NCBI GenBank assembly: GCA_031291295.1 | Contig: JARLJI010000080.1 | Coordinates: 81,028-145,027 of the forward strand | DNA from: Rhodoferax sp. | GTDB lineage: Bacteria > Pseudomonadota > Gammaproteobacteria > Burkholderiales > Burkholderiaceae_C | Reading direction: 5' to 3' | Length of the DNA stretch: 64,000 nt | Shown: one piece after another, positions 24,681-34,311 of the stretch | Numbering within the stretch: position 1 is the first letter of the stretch | How the letters are laid out: every line of letters begins with the position of its first letter | Program-made: the position numbers and the translations under genes | The notes under the pieces: model-generated | What the model was told of the DNA's origin: nothing | What the model saw: the letters and a program-made list of their open reading frames with translations, nothing else | The model's database searches: none

Positions 24681-25901
24681 CTAGCCGTTGTAGCGCTGGA
24701 AGATCAAGGTGGCGTTGGTCCCGCCAAAGCCGAAGCTGTTCGACATGATCGTGTTCAGCGTGACGTTGTCCCGGCGTTCGCGCACGATGGGAATGTCTTC
24801 GGCGCCCGGATCGAGTTGGGTGATGTTGGCCGACGCACTGATGAAGTTTTCCTGCATCATCAACAGCGAATAAATGGCCTCATGCACGCCGGCCGCACCC
24901 AGCGCGTGGCCCGTCAGTGATTTCGTGGAGGTAACCGCAGGCACCTCGTCCTTGCCGAACACGATGCGCAGGGCTTCGAGCTCCTTGGTATCGCCGACCG
25001 GGGTGCTGGTGCCATGGGCATTGATGTAGTCGATCTTGCCCGTGACGGTGGCCATGGCCTGCTGCATGCAACGCACGGCGCCCTCACCCGAAGGCTGCAC
25101 CATGTCGTAGCCATCGGAGGTGGCGCCATAACCGGTCAGCTCCGCATAGATTTTGGCGCCGCGAGCCCTGGCATGCTCCAGTTCTTCAATCACCAGCACA
25201 CCGCCGCCGCCGGAGATGACGAACCCGTCCCGCGTTTCATCGTAGGGTCGCGACGCCGTGGCGGGCGAGTCGTTGTACTTGGACGACAGCGCGCCCATGG
25301 CGTCGAACAGCAGCGACATGGTCCAGTGCACCTCCTCGCCGCCCCCCGCAAACACCACATCCTGTTTGCCCATCTGAATCAACTCCATCGCATGGCCGAT
25401 GCAGTGCGCGCTGGTGGCGCAGGCGGAACTGATGGAGTAGTTCACACCCTTGATTTTGTACGGCGTAGCCAGGCAGGCGGTAGTGGTGCTGGACATGGTC
25501 CTGGGTACCATGTAAGGACCCACTTTGCGGATGCCCTTGGCGCGCAGGATGTCGGCCGCCTCGACCAGGTTGGAGGTCGAGGGGCCGCCCGAGCCCATCA
25601 CCAGCCCGGTGCGGAAATTCGACACCTCTGATTCACCCAGACCCGAATCATCGATGGCCTGCTGCATGGCGATATAGTTGAATGCCGCGCCATCACCCAT
25701 GAAGCGCTTTATTTTTCGGTCGATGAATTGATCAAGGTCTATATTGATCGGGCCATGAACATGGCTGCGAAAACCCATATCGCGGTACACCTCGGAAAAC
25801 ACAATGCCCGAGCGCCCCTGTTTCAGGGAATCGACAACGTCCTGTCGGTTGTTCCCGATGCTGGAAACAATGCCCATTCCGGTTACGACAACTCGTTTCA
25901 T
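24681..25901 (-). CDS. fabB: 3-oxoacyl-[acyl-carrier-protein] synthase I
   Basis: The 406-residue condensing enzyme has active-site Cys161 in [10 protein letters not shown] and the two histidines in [11 protein letters not shown] and [12 protein letters not shown]. It elongates unsaturated acyl-ACP in type II fatty acid synthesis. The ATG at 25901 ([10 protein letters not shown]) matches the family start; it lies 11 bases after the fabA stop. The fabA-fabB pair is the standard unsaturated-fatty-acid module of proteobacteria. Confidence 0.95.
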   Translation of the reverse strand: MKRVVVTGMGIVSSIGNNRQDVVDSLKQGRSGIVFSEVYRDMGFRSHVHGPINIDLDQFIDRKIKRFMGDGAAFNYIAMQQAIDDSGLGESEVSNFRTGLVMGSGGPSTSNLVEAADILRAKGIRKVGPYMVPRTMSSTTTACLATPYKIKGVNYSISSACATSAHCIGHAMELIQMGKQDVVFAGGGEEVHWTMSLLFDAMGALSSKYNDSPATASRPYDETRDGFVISGGGGVLVIEELEHARARGAKIYAELTGYGATSDGYDMVQPSGEGAVRCMQQAMATVTGKIDYINAHGTSTPVGDTKELEALRIVFGKDEVPAVTSTKSLTGHALGAAGVHEAIYSLLMMQENFISASANITQLDPGAEDIPIVRERRDNVTLNTIMSNSFGFGGTNATLIFQRYNG

Positions 25902-25912
25902 GGAGGGTGTCC

Positions 25913-26428
25913 TCAAAAGCTTTCCGTAGAAGTGAACAGGCCGACGCGCAAATCCGTGGCCTCGTAAATGACCTTGCCGTCCACCTCCATGGTGGCATCG
26001 GCGATGCCCAGCACCAGCTTGCGCATGACTACTCTTTTGATGTTAATCCGGTAGATGACTTTTTTGGCGGTCGGCAGAACTTGCCCGGTAAATTTGACTT
26101 CCCCGACGCCCAGTGCGCGGCCTTTACCCGGGCCGCCCATCCAGCACAAATAAAACCCCAGCAATTGCCACATGGCATCCAGACCCAGGCAGCCAGGCAT
26201 GACGGGGTCTCCCTGGAAATGGCAGGCAAAAAACCACAGATCGGGATGGATATCGAGTTCGGCGACGATTTCGCCTTTCCCGTAAGCACCGCCCTGATCC
26301 GTAATCAGGGTGATGCGATCCATCATCAACATGTTGGGCAGCGGCAATTGCGCATTCTTCGGGCCGTACAACTCGCCCCGGCCGGACTTCAACAATTCTT
26401 CGCGCGTAAAACTGTGCTGCTTTTCCAT
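25913..26428 (-). CDS. fabA: 3-hydroxydecanoyl-ACP dehydratase/isomerase
   Basis: The 171-residue protein has the hot-dog fold catalytic pair His70 and Asp84 in [21 protein letters not shown]. It dehydrates 3-hydroxydecanoyl-ACP and isomerises the double bond, opening the unsaturated branch that FabB elongates. The ATG at 26428 ([10 protein letters not shown]) is chosen because it aligns with the family start; an in-frame ATG at 26449 would add seven residues. It is the first gene of the fabA-fabB operon. Confidence 0.95.
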   Translation of the reverse strand: MEKQHSFTREELLKSGRGELYGPKNAQLPLPNMLMMDRITLITDQGGAYGKGEIVAELDIHPDLWFFACHFQGDPVMPGCLGLDAMWQLLGFYLCWMGGPGKGRALGVGEVKFTGQVLPTAKKVIYRINIKRVVMRKLVLGIADATMEVDGKVIYEATDLRVGLFTSTESF

Positions 26429-26611
26429 ATTGCCTGTCGCCTTGATCATTTAAAGTTTGCCGCTTCGCAAAATACCCGGGAAAGCACGCCCGCCTTTGTG
26501 AAGGAGCAGGGCCGGCACTCTCCAGCGGACCGCGCCCGCGTGGCCTGCAACAGGCTACCGGCGATTATCCCTTATTGATCGGGTCGATTCGACCCCGGCG
26601 CTGCACCGTGC

Positions 26612-27250
26612 TCAACGCGCCGCTGGCGGGCGCGGCTGCAGGCCCAGGCCCGCCAGATAGGCGTCGAGCGCGTGGCGACCCGCTTTGGGCAGATCGAAAG
26701 CAGCCGGCTCGAGCAGCCAGTTGCCGATCAGTCCGTCGATCATGGCGTGCAGACCGCGCGCCGCCGCAACTGCGGGCACGGGCAGGCGCTGGCCGCACAT
26801 TTTGGCCGCCTGACGCAGCCCCAGCCCGAGTTGAGTCACGCACTCATCACGCACCGCGAGATGCCGTAGCCGCACCGCGCGCATCTCTTCCACGTACTCG
26901 ACCTTGTGCGTGGCCACCTCGAACACCCGGCGCGTGCGCGCGTCAGCGGCCACGCGGCGCAACGCGTCGAGCATGGCGCCGCGAATATCCTGCAGCGGGT
27001 CCAGTCCCTTGCCCTGCCCCATGCGCTGGAACGATTCTTCCAGCGGCAGCGTGACGCGCTCGATCATGGCGTTGAACAGGTCCGCCTTGTCCTTGAAATG
27101 CCAGTAAATGGCGCCGCGCGTGGCGCCCGCCTGCAGCGCGATGTCGTTCAGCGAGGTGCGCGACACCCCCTGGGCCTGAAACAGCAACTCCGCGGCGTCC
27201 AGCAGCCGGTGGCGGGTGGCAAGCGCTTCTTCTTTGGTGTGGCGCGCCAA
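26612..27250 (-). CDS. TetR/AcrR-family repressor of the adjacent RND pump
   Basis: The 212-residue regulator starts at a TTG (LARHTKEEALATRHRLLDAAE) with AGGAAG six bases upstream; no ATG is available at the domain start. The helix-turn-helix is GVSRTSLNDIALQAGATRGAIYWHFK, and the C-terminal domain is of the AcrR/TtgR ligand-binding type. It diverges from the efflux genes, with a 22-base palindrome between them. It most likely represses the pump until a toxic ligand binds. Confidence 0.9.
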   Translation of the reverse strand: MARHTKEEALATRHRLLDAAELLFQAQGVSRTSLNDIALQAGATRGAIYWHFKDKADLFNAMIERVTLPLEESFQRMGQGKGLDPLQDIRGAMLDALRRVAADARTRRVFEVATHKVEYVEEMRAVRLRHLAVRDECVTQLGLGLRQAAKMCGQRLPVPAVAAARGLHAMIDGLIGNWLLEPAAFDLPKAGRHALDAYLAGLGLQPRPPAAR

Positions 27251-27285
27251 GATGAACTTCCTTCGGTTAGACTCACGACCCTCGA

Positions 27286-27307
27286 ACATACATTCATGGA
27301 TGTATGT
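27286..27307. promoter_or_regulatory. AcrR-like operator
   Basis: ACATACAT-tcatgg-ATGTATGT is a perfect 8-base inverted repeat. It strongly resembles the operator bound by AcrR-type repressors upstream of acrA. It lies between the divergent repressor and pump genes. Confidence 0.8.
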
Positions 27308-27422
27308 AACCTTGAATTGTATCGGTATTGCCGCACGGCCTTGTCTGCTTTTTACCTGTGCTGCCGTCAAAATAATCCGGCTCCGGCCCCCGATTGGACC
27401 CCTCCCACACCAAAGGAATCGC

Positions 27423-28649
27423 ATGCCTGCCCTGCGCCTCGCCAAGCATGATTTGTTGCCCACTCCCACGCGTCGTCTATTGCTGTCGGGCAGCTTGCTG
27501 CTGGCCCTGCTGTTGACCGGTTGCGGCAAGAGCAGTACGCCGGCCAATGCGGCCGTCGCACCGCCGCCGACCGAAGTGGGCGTGGTCACGGTCACCCCGG
27601 GCAATGTGGGGCTGATCACCGAACTGCCGGGCCGGCTCGAAGCCTCGCGCGTCGCGCAGGTCCGGGCCCGGGCCGCGGGCATCCTGCAAAAGCGCGTGTT
27701 TGTCGAGGGCAGCGACGTGAAGGCGGGCCAGCTGTTGTTCCGCATCGATGCCGCGCCCTACGCCGCGGCCTACCAGAGCGCGCAGGCATCACTGGGCAAG
27801 GCCCAGGCCAATCTGGCGCAAGCCGCGGCGCTGGCCGAGCGCTACAAACCGCTGGTGGAAGCCAATGCGGTCAGCAAACAGGATTACGCCAACGCCGTGG
27901 CAGGGCAAAAGCAGGCCGAGGCCGACGTCGCCGCCGGCAAGGCAGCCGTGCAGACCGCCAAAATCAACCTCGACTACGCCAGCGTGACCGCGCCCATCTC
28001 CGGGCGCATTGGCCGCGCACTGGTCACGGAGGGCGCGCTGGTCGGACAGGGCGAGGCCACACAACTAGCCGTGATCCAGCAAATCGACCCGGTGTACGTG
28101 AACTTCACCCAGTCCGCCAGCGAGGTCATGAAGTTGCGCAAGGCACTGGACGATGGACGGCTCAAGCGCGCCAGCGGCAATGCGGCGGCCAGTGTGCGCG
28201 TGGTGCTGGAAGACGGCACCGAATACGCCCAGCCTGGCCGGCTGCTGTTCTCGGACCTGACGGTCGACGGCACGACCGGCCAGATCATGCTGCGCGCCGA
28301 AGTGCCCAATCCGGGCGCCGTGCTGCTGCCCGGGCTCTATGTGCGGGTACGACTGGAACAGGCCCAGGCTGGCGACGCGGTGCTGCTGCCGCAACAGGCC
28401 GTGACGCGCTCGAACCAGGGCGACAGCGTGATGGTGGTCTCCAGCGACGGCAAGGTCAGTCCGCGCCCGGTCAAGATTGGCAATGCGCAGGGCGCGCAAT
28501 GGGTGGTGCTAAGCGGACTCAAGGCTGGCGAGCAGGTCATGGTGGACGGTTTCCAGAAGCTGCGCCCCAATGCAACGGTCAAGGCCGTTCCGTGGCAGGC
28601 CGCGGCCAAACCCGCCAGCGCACCGACTTCCGCCGCGTCCGCCAAATAA
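27423..28649 (+). CDS. RND efflux membrane fusion protein (AcrA/MexA type)
   Basis: The 408-residue periplasmic adaptor has a lipoprotein signal ending LLALLLTGC, a lipoyl/hairpin region (KAGQLLFRIDAAPYAAAYQSAQ) and a beta-barrel segment with GRIGRALVTEGALVGQGEAT. It links the inner-membrane RND pump to the outer-membrane channel. It is transcribed away from its TetR-type regulator and is followed after 12 bases by the RND gene. Confidence 0.93.
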   Translation: MPALRLAKHDLLPTPTRRLLLSGSLLLALLLTGCGKSSTPANAAVAPPPTEVGVVTVTPGNVGLITELPGRLEASRVAQVRARAAGILQKRVFVEGSDVKAGQLLFRIDAAPYAAAYQSAQASLGKAQANLAQAAALAERYKPLVEANAVSKQDYANAVAGQKQAEADVAAGKAAVQTAKINLDYASVTAPISGRIGRALVTEGALVGQGEATQLAVIQQIDPVYVNFTQSASEVMKLRKALDDGRLKRASGNAAASVRVVLEDGTEYAQPGRLLFSDLTVDGTTGQIMLRAEVPNPGAVLLPGLYVRVRLEQAQAGDAVLLPQQAVTRSNQGDSVMVVSSDGKVSPRPVKIGNAQGAQWVVLSGLKAGEQVMVDGFQKLRPNATVKAVPWQAAAKPASAPTSAASAK

Positions 28650-28661
28650 GGGACGCCACCC

Positions 28662-31600
28662 ATGCCCCAGTTTTTTATTGACCGGCCCATCTTTGCGTGG
28701 GTCATCGCGCTGTTCATCCTGGTGATCGGCGGTGTCGCGATCACGCAGCTGCCGATCGCACAGTACCCACCGGTCGCGCCGCCGACCATTGTGATCAGCA
28801 CGGCCTACCCAGGCGCCTCGGCGCAGACACTGGAAGACGCGGTGATCAGCGTGATCGAGCGCGAGATGAACGGCTCGCCCGGCCTGATCTACATGGAATC
28901 GGTCAGCCAGGCCGACGGCACCGGCTCCATCACGCTGAGCTTCGACGCCGGCACCAACCCCGACCTGGCGCAGGTGGACGTGCAAAACCGCCTGAGCCGC
29001 GCCACGCCGCGCCTGCCGCTGGCGGTCACGCAGCAGGGCGTGCGGGTCGACAAGTCACGCTCGAACTTCCTGCTGTTCACGATCCTTTCGAGCGACGACC
29101 CGGCCCTGGACCCGATCGCACTCGGCGACTACGCTTCGCGCAACGTGCTGCCCGAAATCCAGCGCGTGCCCGGCGTTGGCCAGGCGCAGCTGTTCGGCAC
29201 CGAGCGCGCCATGCGCATCTGGATCGACCCGGCCAAGCTGGTCGGCTTCAATCTCTCCACGGCCAACGTGGCGCAGGCCATCCAGACGCAGAACGCGCAG
29301 GTATCGTCGGGCACGATCGGCGACCTGCCGAATGTGCCGGGCCAGTCGATCTTTGCCACCGTGGTCGTCAAGGGCCAGCTTGAATCGGCCGCGCAGTTCG
29401 GCAACATCGTGCTGCGCGCCAACGCCGACGGGTCGGCGGTGCGCCTGAAGGACGTGGCGCGCGTCGAACTCGGCGGTCAAAGCTATTCGACCTCGGCGCG
29501 CCTGAACGGCAAGCCCTCCACCGGCATCGGCGTGCAGCTCTCGCCGACCGGCAACGCGCTGGCCACGGCCAAGGCCGTGCGCACGCGCATGGAAGAGTTG
29601 TCGCGTTACTTTCCGCCGGGCGTGAAGTACTCGATCCCCTACGACAGCTCGCGCTTCGTGAAGATCTCGATTACTCAAGTGGCCACGACGCTGCTGGAGG
29701 CGGTGGTGCTGGTGTTCCTGGTGCTGTTCCTGTTCCTGCAAAACATCCGCTACACCATCATTCCGACCATCGTCGTGCCGGTGGCGCTGCTCGGCACCTT
29801 CGGCGCGCTGCTGGCCATGGGTTTCTCCATCAACGTGCTGACGATGTTCGGCATGGTGCTGGTGATCGGCATCGTGGTCGACGATGCGATCGTCGTGGTC
29901 GAGAACGTCGAGCGCATCATGAGCGAGGAAGGCCTGCCGCCGCGCGAGGCGACCAAAAAGGCGATGGGCCAGATCTACGGCGCCATCATCGGCATCACCG
30001 TCGTGCTGATCTCGGTGTTCGTGCCGCTCGCCTTCTTCAGCGGCGCGGTGGGCAATATCTACCGGCAGTTCTCGGCCGTGATGGTGTCAGCGATCGCGCT
30101 ATCGGCCTTCATGGCACTGTCGCTGACGCCGGCACTGTGCGCCACCTTGCTCAAGCCGGTCGAGGCCGGACATCACCTGGAAAAGGGCGGCTTTTTCGGC
30201 TGGTTCAACCGGGGTTTCAAGTCCACCGCCAAGGGTTACGAGGGGTGGGTCACGCGCATCCTGCGCCGTGCCGGCCGCTTCATGCTGGTGTACGTAGCGA
30301 TCACTGCAGTGGTAGGCCTGTTGTTTGTGCGCCTGCCAACCTCCTTTTTGCCGAACGAAGACCAAGGCTACATCATCGCCAACGTGCAGCTGCCGCCGGG
30401 CGCGACCCAGGGGCGCACGCTGGAGGCCATGAAGCAGGCGGAAGACTTCTTCCTGCACCAGCCCGAAGTCCAGAGCATGGTCAGCGTACTCGGCTTCAGC
30501 TTCTCGGGCACCGGCCAGAACGCCGGCCTGGCCTTCGTGCCCTTGAAGGACTGGGACGAACGCGATGGGCCGCAGCATTCTGCGCAGTCCCTTGCGGGGC
30601 GGGCCATGGGCGCACTCATGGGCGTGCGCGATGCCTTCATCTTCGCGCTCAGCCCGCCGCCGATTCCGGAACTCGGCAACGCCACCGGCTTCACCTTCCG
30701 CCTGCAGGACCGCGCTGGCAACGGCCACGCGGCGCTGGTCGCCGCACGCAACCAGTTGCTCGGCATGGCGGCGCAGAGCAAGATCCTCGCAGGGGTACGG
30801 CCCGACGGCCTGGAGGACGCGCCGCAGCTGCAACTGGACGTGGACCGCGACAAGGCGAGTGCGCTCGGCGTGGGTTTCGATGCCGTGAATGCGGCGCTCT
30901 CGACCGCGCTCGGCTCGGCCTATGTCAACGACTTCCCGAATGCCGGGCGGCTGCAGCGCGTGGTGGTGCAGGCCGATGCGCCACAGCGCATGCAACCTGA
31001 TGATCTGCTGCGCATCAACGCACTGAACAGCCAGGGCCAGGCGGTGCCGCTATCGGCCTTCGCCACGACGCACTGGATCACCGGCCCGATGCAGACCATC
31101 CGCTACAACGGCTACCCGACGATGCGCATTGCGGGCGATGCTGCGCCCGGACACAGCACCGGCGAGGCAATGAACGAGATGGAGCAACTGGCCACGAAAC
31201 TGCCGGCCGGCTTTGCGTTCGAGTGGACCGGCCAGTCGCGCGAGGAGCGTCTCGCGGGCTCGCAGGCCTATCTGCTGTACGGCTTCGCCATCCTCTCGGT
31301 GTTCCTGTGCCTGGCCGCCCTGTACGAGAGCTGGTCGATTCCGCTGTCGGTCGTCCTGGTGGTGCCGCTGGGCGTGCTCGGGGTCGTGCTCGGCACCCTG
31401 CTGCGCGGCTATTCGAACGACGTGTACTTCCAGGTCGGCCTGATCACGATCATCGGGCTGTCGGCGAAGAATGCGATCCTGATCATCGAGTTCGCCAAGG
31501 ACGCGCAGGCGCGCGGCAAGAGCGCGATCGAGGCTGCGATTGAAGCGGCGCATCTGCGCTTTCGCCCCATCATCATGACTTCGTTCGCGTTTATCCTCGG

Positions 31601-31847
31601 CGTGCTGCCGCTGGCGCTGGCCAGCGGGGCCGGTTCAGCCAGCCAGCGTGCGATCGGCACCGCGGTGATCGGCGGGATGATCACCGCGGTGGTGCTCGCC
31701 GTGCTGTTCGTGCCGGTGTTCTTCGTCATGGTCCGCAAGATGTTCAAGGGCAGCGAGCGCCAACGCAAGATGTACGCCCACGAGCAGCTCGGCGACGGCA
31801 GACGCGGCACACCCGCCGCACCTGTGCAGGAAGGCGCGCAGCCATGA
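28662..31847 (+). CDS. RND multidrug efflux transporter, HAE1 (AcrB/MexB type)
   Basis: The 1061-residue transporter begins MPQFFIDRPIFAWVIAL, and its proton relay is visible as the paired aspartates in GIVVDDAIVVVEN of the fourth span and the lysine in GLSAKNAILIIEFAKD of the tenth. It exports hydrophobic drugs, solvents or detergents by proton antiport as a trimer. The length and both large periplasmic loops are normal for the family. The following outer-membrane gene overlaps its stop by four bases. Confidence 0.95.
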   Translation: MPQFFIDRPIFAWVIALFILVIGGVAITQLPIAQYPPVAPPTIVISTAYPGASAQTLEDAVISVIEREMNGSPGLIYMESVSQADGTGSITLSFDAGTNPDLAQVDVQNRLSRATPRLPLAVTQQGVRVDKSRSNFLLFTILSSDDPALDPIALGDYASRNVLPEIQRVPGVGQAQLFGTERAMRIWIDPAKLVGFNLSTANVAQAIQTQNAQVSSGTIGDLPNVPGQSIFATVVVKGQLESAAQFGNIVLRANADGSAVRLKDVARVELGGQSYSTSARLNGKPSTGIGVQLSPTGNALATAKAVRTRMEELSRYFPPGVKYSIPYDSSRFVKISITQVATTLLEAVVLVFLVLFLFLQNIRYTIIPTIVVPVALLGTFGALLAMGFSINVLTMFGMVLVIGIVVDDAIVVVENVERIMSEEGLPPREATKKAMGQIYGAIIGITVVLISVFVPLAFFSGAVGNIYRQFSAVMVSAIALSAFMALSLTPALCATLLKPVEAGHHLEKGGFFGWFNRGFKSTAKGYEGWVTRILRRAGRFMLVYVAITAVVGLLFVRLPTSFLPNEDQGYIIANVQLPPGATQGRTLEAMKQAEDFFLHQPEVQSMVSVLGFSFSGTGQNAGLAFVPLKDWDERDGPQHSAQSLAGRAMGALMGVRDAFIFALSPPPIPELGNATGFTFRLQDRAGNGHAALVAARNQLLGMAAQSKILAGVRPDGLEDAPQLQLDVDRDKASALGVGFDAVNAALSTALGSAYVNDFPNAGRLQRVVVQADAPQRMQPDDLLRINALNSQGQAVPLSAFATTHWITGPMQTIRYNGYPTMRIAGDAAPGHSTGEAMNEMEQLATKLPAGFAFEWTGQSREERLAGSQAYLLYGFAILSVFLCLAALYESWSIPLSVVLVVPLGVLGVVLGTLLRGYSNDVYFQVGLITIIGLSAKNAILIIEFAKDAQARGKSAIEAAIEAAHLRFRPIIMTSFAFILGVLPLALASGAGSASQRAIGTAVIGGMITAVVLAVLFVPVFFVMVRKMFKGSERQRKMYAHEQLGDGRRGTPAAPVQEGAQP

Positions 31848-33280
31848 AACACCCGATCCTGGCCCCTCTGGCCCTGACATTGGCGGCCACGCTACTCGGC
31901 GGCTGCTCCATGATCCCGGTCTACCATCGGCCCGCCGCCCCGGTCGCGGCCACCTGGCCGGCCGAGCCCGGCGAGCGCGCCGCAGCCGAGGGCACAACGG
32001 CCGCGGCCGACGTGCCCTGGCAGACGTTTTTCGCCGACCCCAAGCTGCGCCAGCTGATCGGGCTGGCCCTGGCCAACAACCGCGATCTGCGCGTCGCGGT
32101 GCTGAACATCGAACAGGCCCGCGCGCAGTTCCAGGTCAAGCGTGCGGACCAATTCCCGACCGTCGGCGCCGCCGCGGCGCGCACCCCCACGGCCACCGGG
32201 GACGGCACCATCAACGTCTACAGCGCCGGCTTGGGGGTCTCGAACTGGGAGCTCGATTTCTTCGGCCGGCTTGGCAGCCTGAAGGAGGCGGCCCGCTCGC
32301 AGTACCTGGCGACCGAGGAAGGCCGCAAAGCCGCCCAGATCAGCTTGATTGCCTCGGTGGCCAACGGCTACCTGAACCTGCTGGCCGATGAAGAGCTGCT
32401 TGAGCTGACGCGCCAGACCCTGGCCACGCGCGAGGAGTCGCTGAAACTGACCCGGCTGCGCTTCGCGCATGGCGCCGCATCCAAGATTGATTCGCGCGAG
32501 GCGGAGTCGCTGTTCGCGGGCGCACAGGTCGCGCTGGCGCAGCAACAGAGGCAGCGCGCGCAGGACGAAAACGCCCTGGTGCTGTTGCTGGGCCAGCCGC
32601 TGCCCGGAGGCTTCTTCAACGCCTCGGCGCCGCCGCAGTTGGCCGACGCGGCCCAGTTGACGGATCTGCCGGCGGGCCTGCCCTCGAGCGTGCTCATCAA
32701 CCGCCCCGATGTGCGCCAGGCCGAGCAGCAGCTGATTGCCGCGAATGCCAATATCGGCGCGGCGCGGGCGGCCTTCTTCCCGCAGATCACGCTGACCGCA
32801 CAGGCCGGCCTGGCCAGCACCCAGCTGTCGGAGCTGTTCCGATCAGGCACCTACGGCTGGACCCTGGCGTCGCAGCTGCTGCTGCCGATTTTCGACGCCG
32901 GACGTAGGCACGCCGGACTCGATTCAGCCAACGCAGGCCGCGCAATTGCCGTCGCGCAGTACGAAAAGGCCATCCAGAGCGCCTTCCGCGAGGTCGCCGA
33001 TGCACTGGCGGGCCGTGCCACGTTCGGTGAGCAATTGCGCGCGCAGCAGGCGCAGGCGCAGGCCGAATCGGCGCGCTACCAGCTGTCCGACCTGCGCTAC
33101 CGCAACGGGGTGGCCAGCTACCTGGACAACCTGGACGCCCAGCGTTCGCTGTTTGCGGCCCAGCAGGCCGTGGTGCAAACACGCCTGCTGCAGTTGCAAA
33201 ACCAGGTCACGCTGTACAAGGTACTGGGCGGCGGCTGGACCGAGGTAGCGGGCGCCGACACGCGCACAGCCAGCCAATGA
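31844..33280 (+). CDS. RND outer-membrane factor (OprM/NodT type)
   Basis: The 478-residue protein carries a lipoprotein signal (LAATLLGGC) and the two OEP repeats with PWQTFFADPKLRQLIGLALANN, NWELDFFGRLGSLKEAA and VLINRPDVRQAEQQL. It forms the trimeric outer-membrane channel of the pump encoded upstream. The ATGA overlap with the RND gene shows coupled translation. Confidence 0.94.
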   Translation: MKHPILAPLALTLAATLLGGCSMIPVYHRPAAPVAATWPAEPGERAAAEGTTAAADVPWQTFFADPKLRQLIGLALANNRDLRVAVLNIEQARAQFQVKRADQFPTVGAAAARTPTATGDGTINVYSAGLGVSNWELDFFGRLGSLKEAARSQYLATEEGRKAAQISLIASVANGYLNLLADEELLELTRQTLATREESLKLTRLRFAHGAASKIDSREAESLFAGAQVALAQQQRQRAQDENALVLLLGQPLPGGFFNASAPPQLADAAQLTDLPAGLPSSVLINRPDVRQAEQQLIAANANIGAARAAFFPQITLTAQAGLASTQLSELFRSGTYGWTLASQLLLPIFDAGRRHAGLDSANAGRAIAVAQYEKAIQSAFREVADALAGRATFGEQLRAQQAQAQAESARYQLSDLRYRNGVASYLDNLDAQRSLFAAQQAVVQTRLLQLQNQVTLYKVLGGGWTEVAGADTRTASQ

Positions 33281-33305
33281 CGCGGTTGTGCCCAAGGGTG
33301 GCCCG

Positions 33306-33311
33306 TATAAT
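33306..33311 (+). promoter_or_regulatory. -10 element upstream of the di-haem cytochrome c gene
   Basis: A consensus TATAAT lies 41 bases before the ATG at 33352. No convincing -35 is visible at the normal distance; TTGTGC is 14 bases upstream. The cytochrome gene therefore probably has its own transcript, separate from the pump operon. Confidence 0.45.
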
Positions 33312-33351
33312 TCAAAATGGATTTCACAGCCCCGATTTTTTTGAGGACGCC

Positions 33352-34203
33352 ATGAGCGACAACAGTCACGCCGACGACACGGACCACAGCGGCCCGATCA
33401 AGAACCCCAAGCAGCTCCTGATCACGGTGCTTTTTGCGTTCCTGGTTCCGATCTTTGCCATCATCGGCCTGGTTTACTACGTGACGTCGGCCAACATGCT
33501 GGCCGCCGGCACCGTGAACGCCGAGAAATCGGCGGACGAGCGCATTCAGAAGGTCGGCACGGTCGAGATCCGCGACGCCAACCGCGTGCTCAAGACCGGC
33601 GAGGAAGTGTTCAAGGCCCAGTGCACCACCTGCCACACGGCCGGCGTGGCCGGTGCGCCCAAGTTTGGCGACGCCGCCGCGTGGGCACCGCGCATTGCCA
33701 AGGGCTACGACGCACTGCTGAACTCGGCGCTGCATGGCAAGGGCGCCATGAGCCCGCAAGGCGGCGGTGACTTCGAGGACCTGGAAATCGGCCGCGCCGT
33801 GGTGTATATGACCAGCGCCGCCGGCGGCAAATTCCCCGAACCCCAGGCCGCCCCGGCAGCAACCGCCCAGGCCGCGCCGGCCGCTGCGGCACCAGCCACG
33901 GCTGCAGCACCATCCGCCACTCCGGTGGCGGTCGCCGCTGCTGCGGCAGCACCAGCACCAGCCGCGAATGTCGGCGAAACGCGCTACAAGGAAACCTGCT
34001 TCGCCTGCCACGCGACAGGTGTAGCAGGTGCCCCCAAGTTCGGCGACAAGGCCGCCTGGGCGCCGCGCATTGCCACCGGCATGGACACGCTGGTGGCCAC
34101 GGCCATTGCGGGCAAGGGGGCGATGCCTCCCAAGGGTGGCTCCAACGCAAGCGACGCGGAAATCAAGGCCACCGTGGCCTATATGGTCAACGCCGCCAAA
34201 TAA
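33352..34203 (+). CDS. Membrane-anchored di-haem cytochrome c (c5-like)
   Basis: The 283-residue protein has one N-terminal membrane span (about 21-43) and two haem c motifs, CTTCH at 91-95 and CFACH at 216-220. The domains around them are near copies: each continues with a GVAGAPKFGD stretch, WAPRIA and GKGAM. They are joined by an Ala/Pro-rich linker at about 163-206. It probably carries electrons in the periplasm to a terminal oxidase or another acceptor. Start and function come from sequence; partner is not known. A terminator follows closely. Confidence 0.88.
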   Translation: MSDNSHADDTDHSGPIKNPKQLLITVLFAFLVPIFAIIGLVYYVTSANMLAAGTVNAEKSADERIQKVGTVEIRDANRVLKTGEEVFKAQCTTCHTAGVAGAPKFGDAAAWAPRIAKGYDALLNSALHGKGAMSPQGGGDFEDLEIGRAVVYMTSAAGGKFPEPQAAPAATAQAAPAAAAPATAAAPSATPVAVAAAAAAPAPAANVGETRYKETCFACHATGVAGAPKFGDKAAWAPRIATGMDTLVATAIAGKGAMPPKGGSNASDAEIKATVAYMVNAAK

Positions 34204-34221
34204 GCCGCGCGTTCTACCCTC

Positions 34222-34251
34222 AAAAAAGCCGGTCGCTGACCGGCTTTTTTT
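34222..34251 (+). terminator. Intrinsic terminator of the cytochrome c gene
   Basis: AAAAAAGCCGGTC and GACCGGCTTTTTT pair in a 13-base stem around a GCT loop, with a run of T directly on the 3' side. Confidence 0.9.
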
Positions 34252-34268
34252 ATGGAAAACAGGCATGC

Positions 34269-34311
34269 AGCCCTTACCAGTCAATCAAAGGCAGCTATCA
34301 ACTTTGTAGTA
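34269..34311 (-). repeat. Dispersed ATAGCTG repeat, copy 1
   Basis: On the minus strand this reads TACTACAAAGTTGATAGCTG followed by CC and a tail. Positions 34269-34301 match 25 of 33 bases of 56614-56646. The last codons and the TGA stop of the gene at 34298-34852 lie inside the element. Confidence 0.6.

Noticed and set aside
26612..27745. A 377-residue version of the TetR-type regulator
   Set aside because: It would cross the operator and the start of the efflux adaptor gene; the family start lies at the TTG at 27250.
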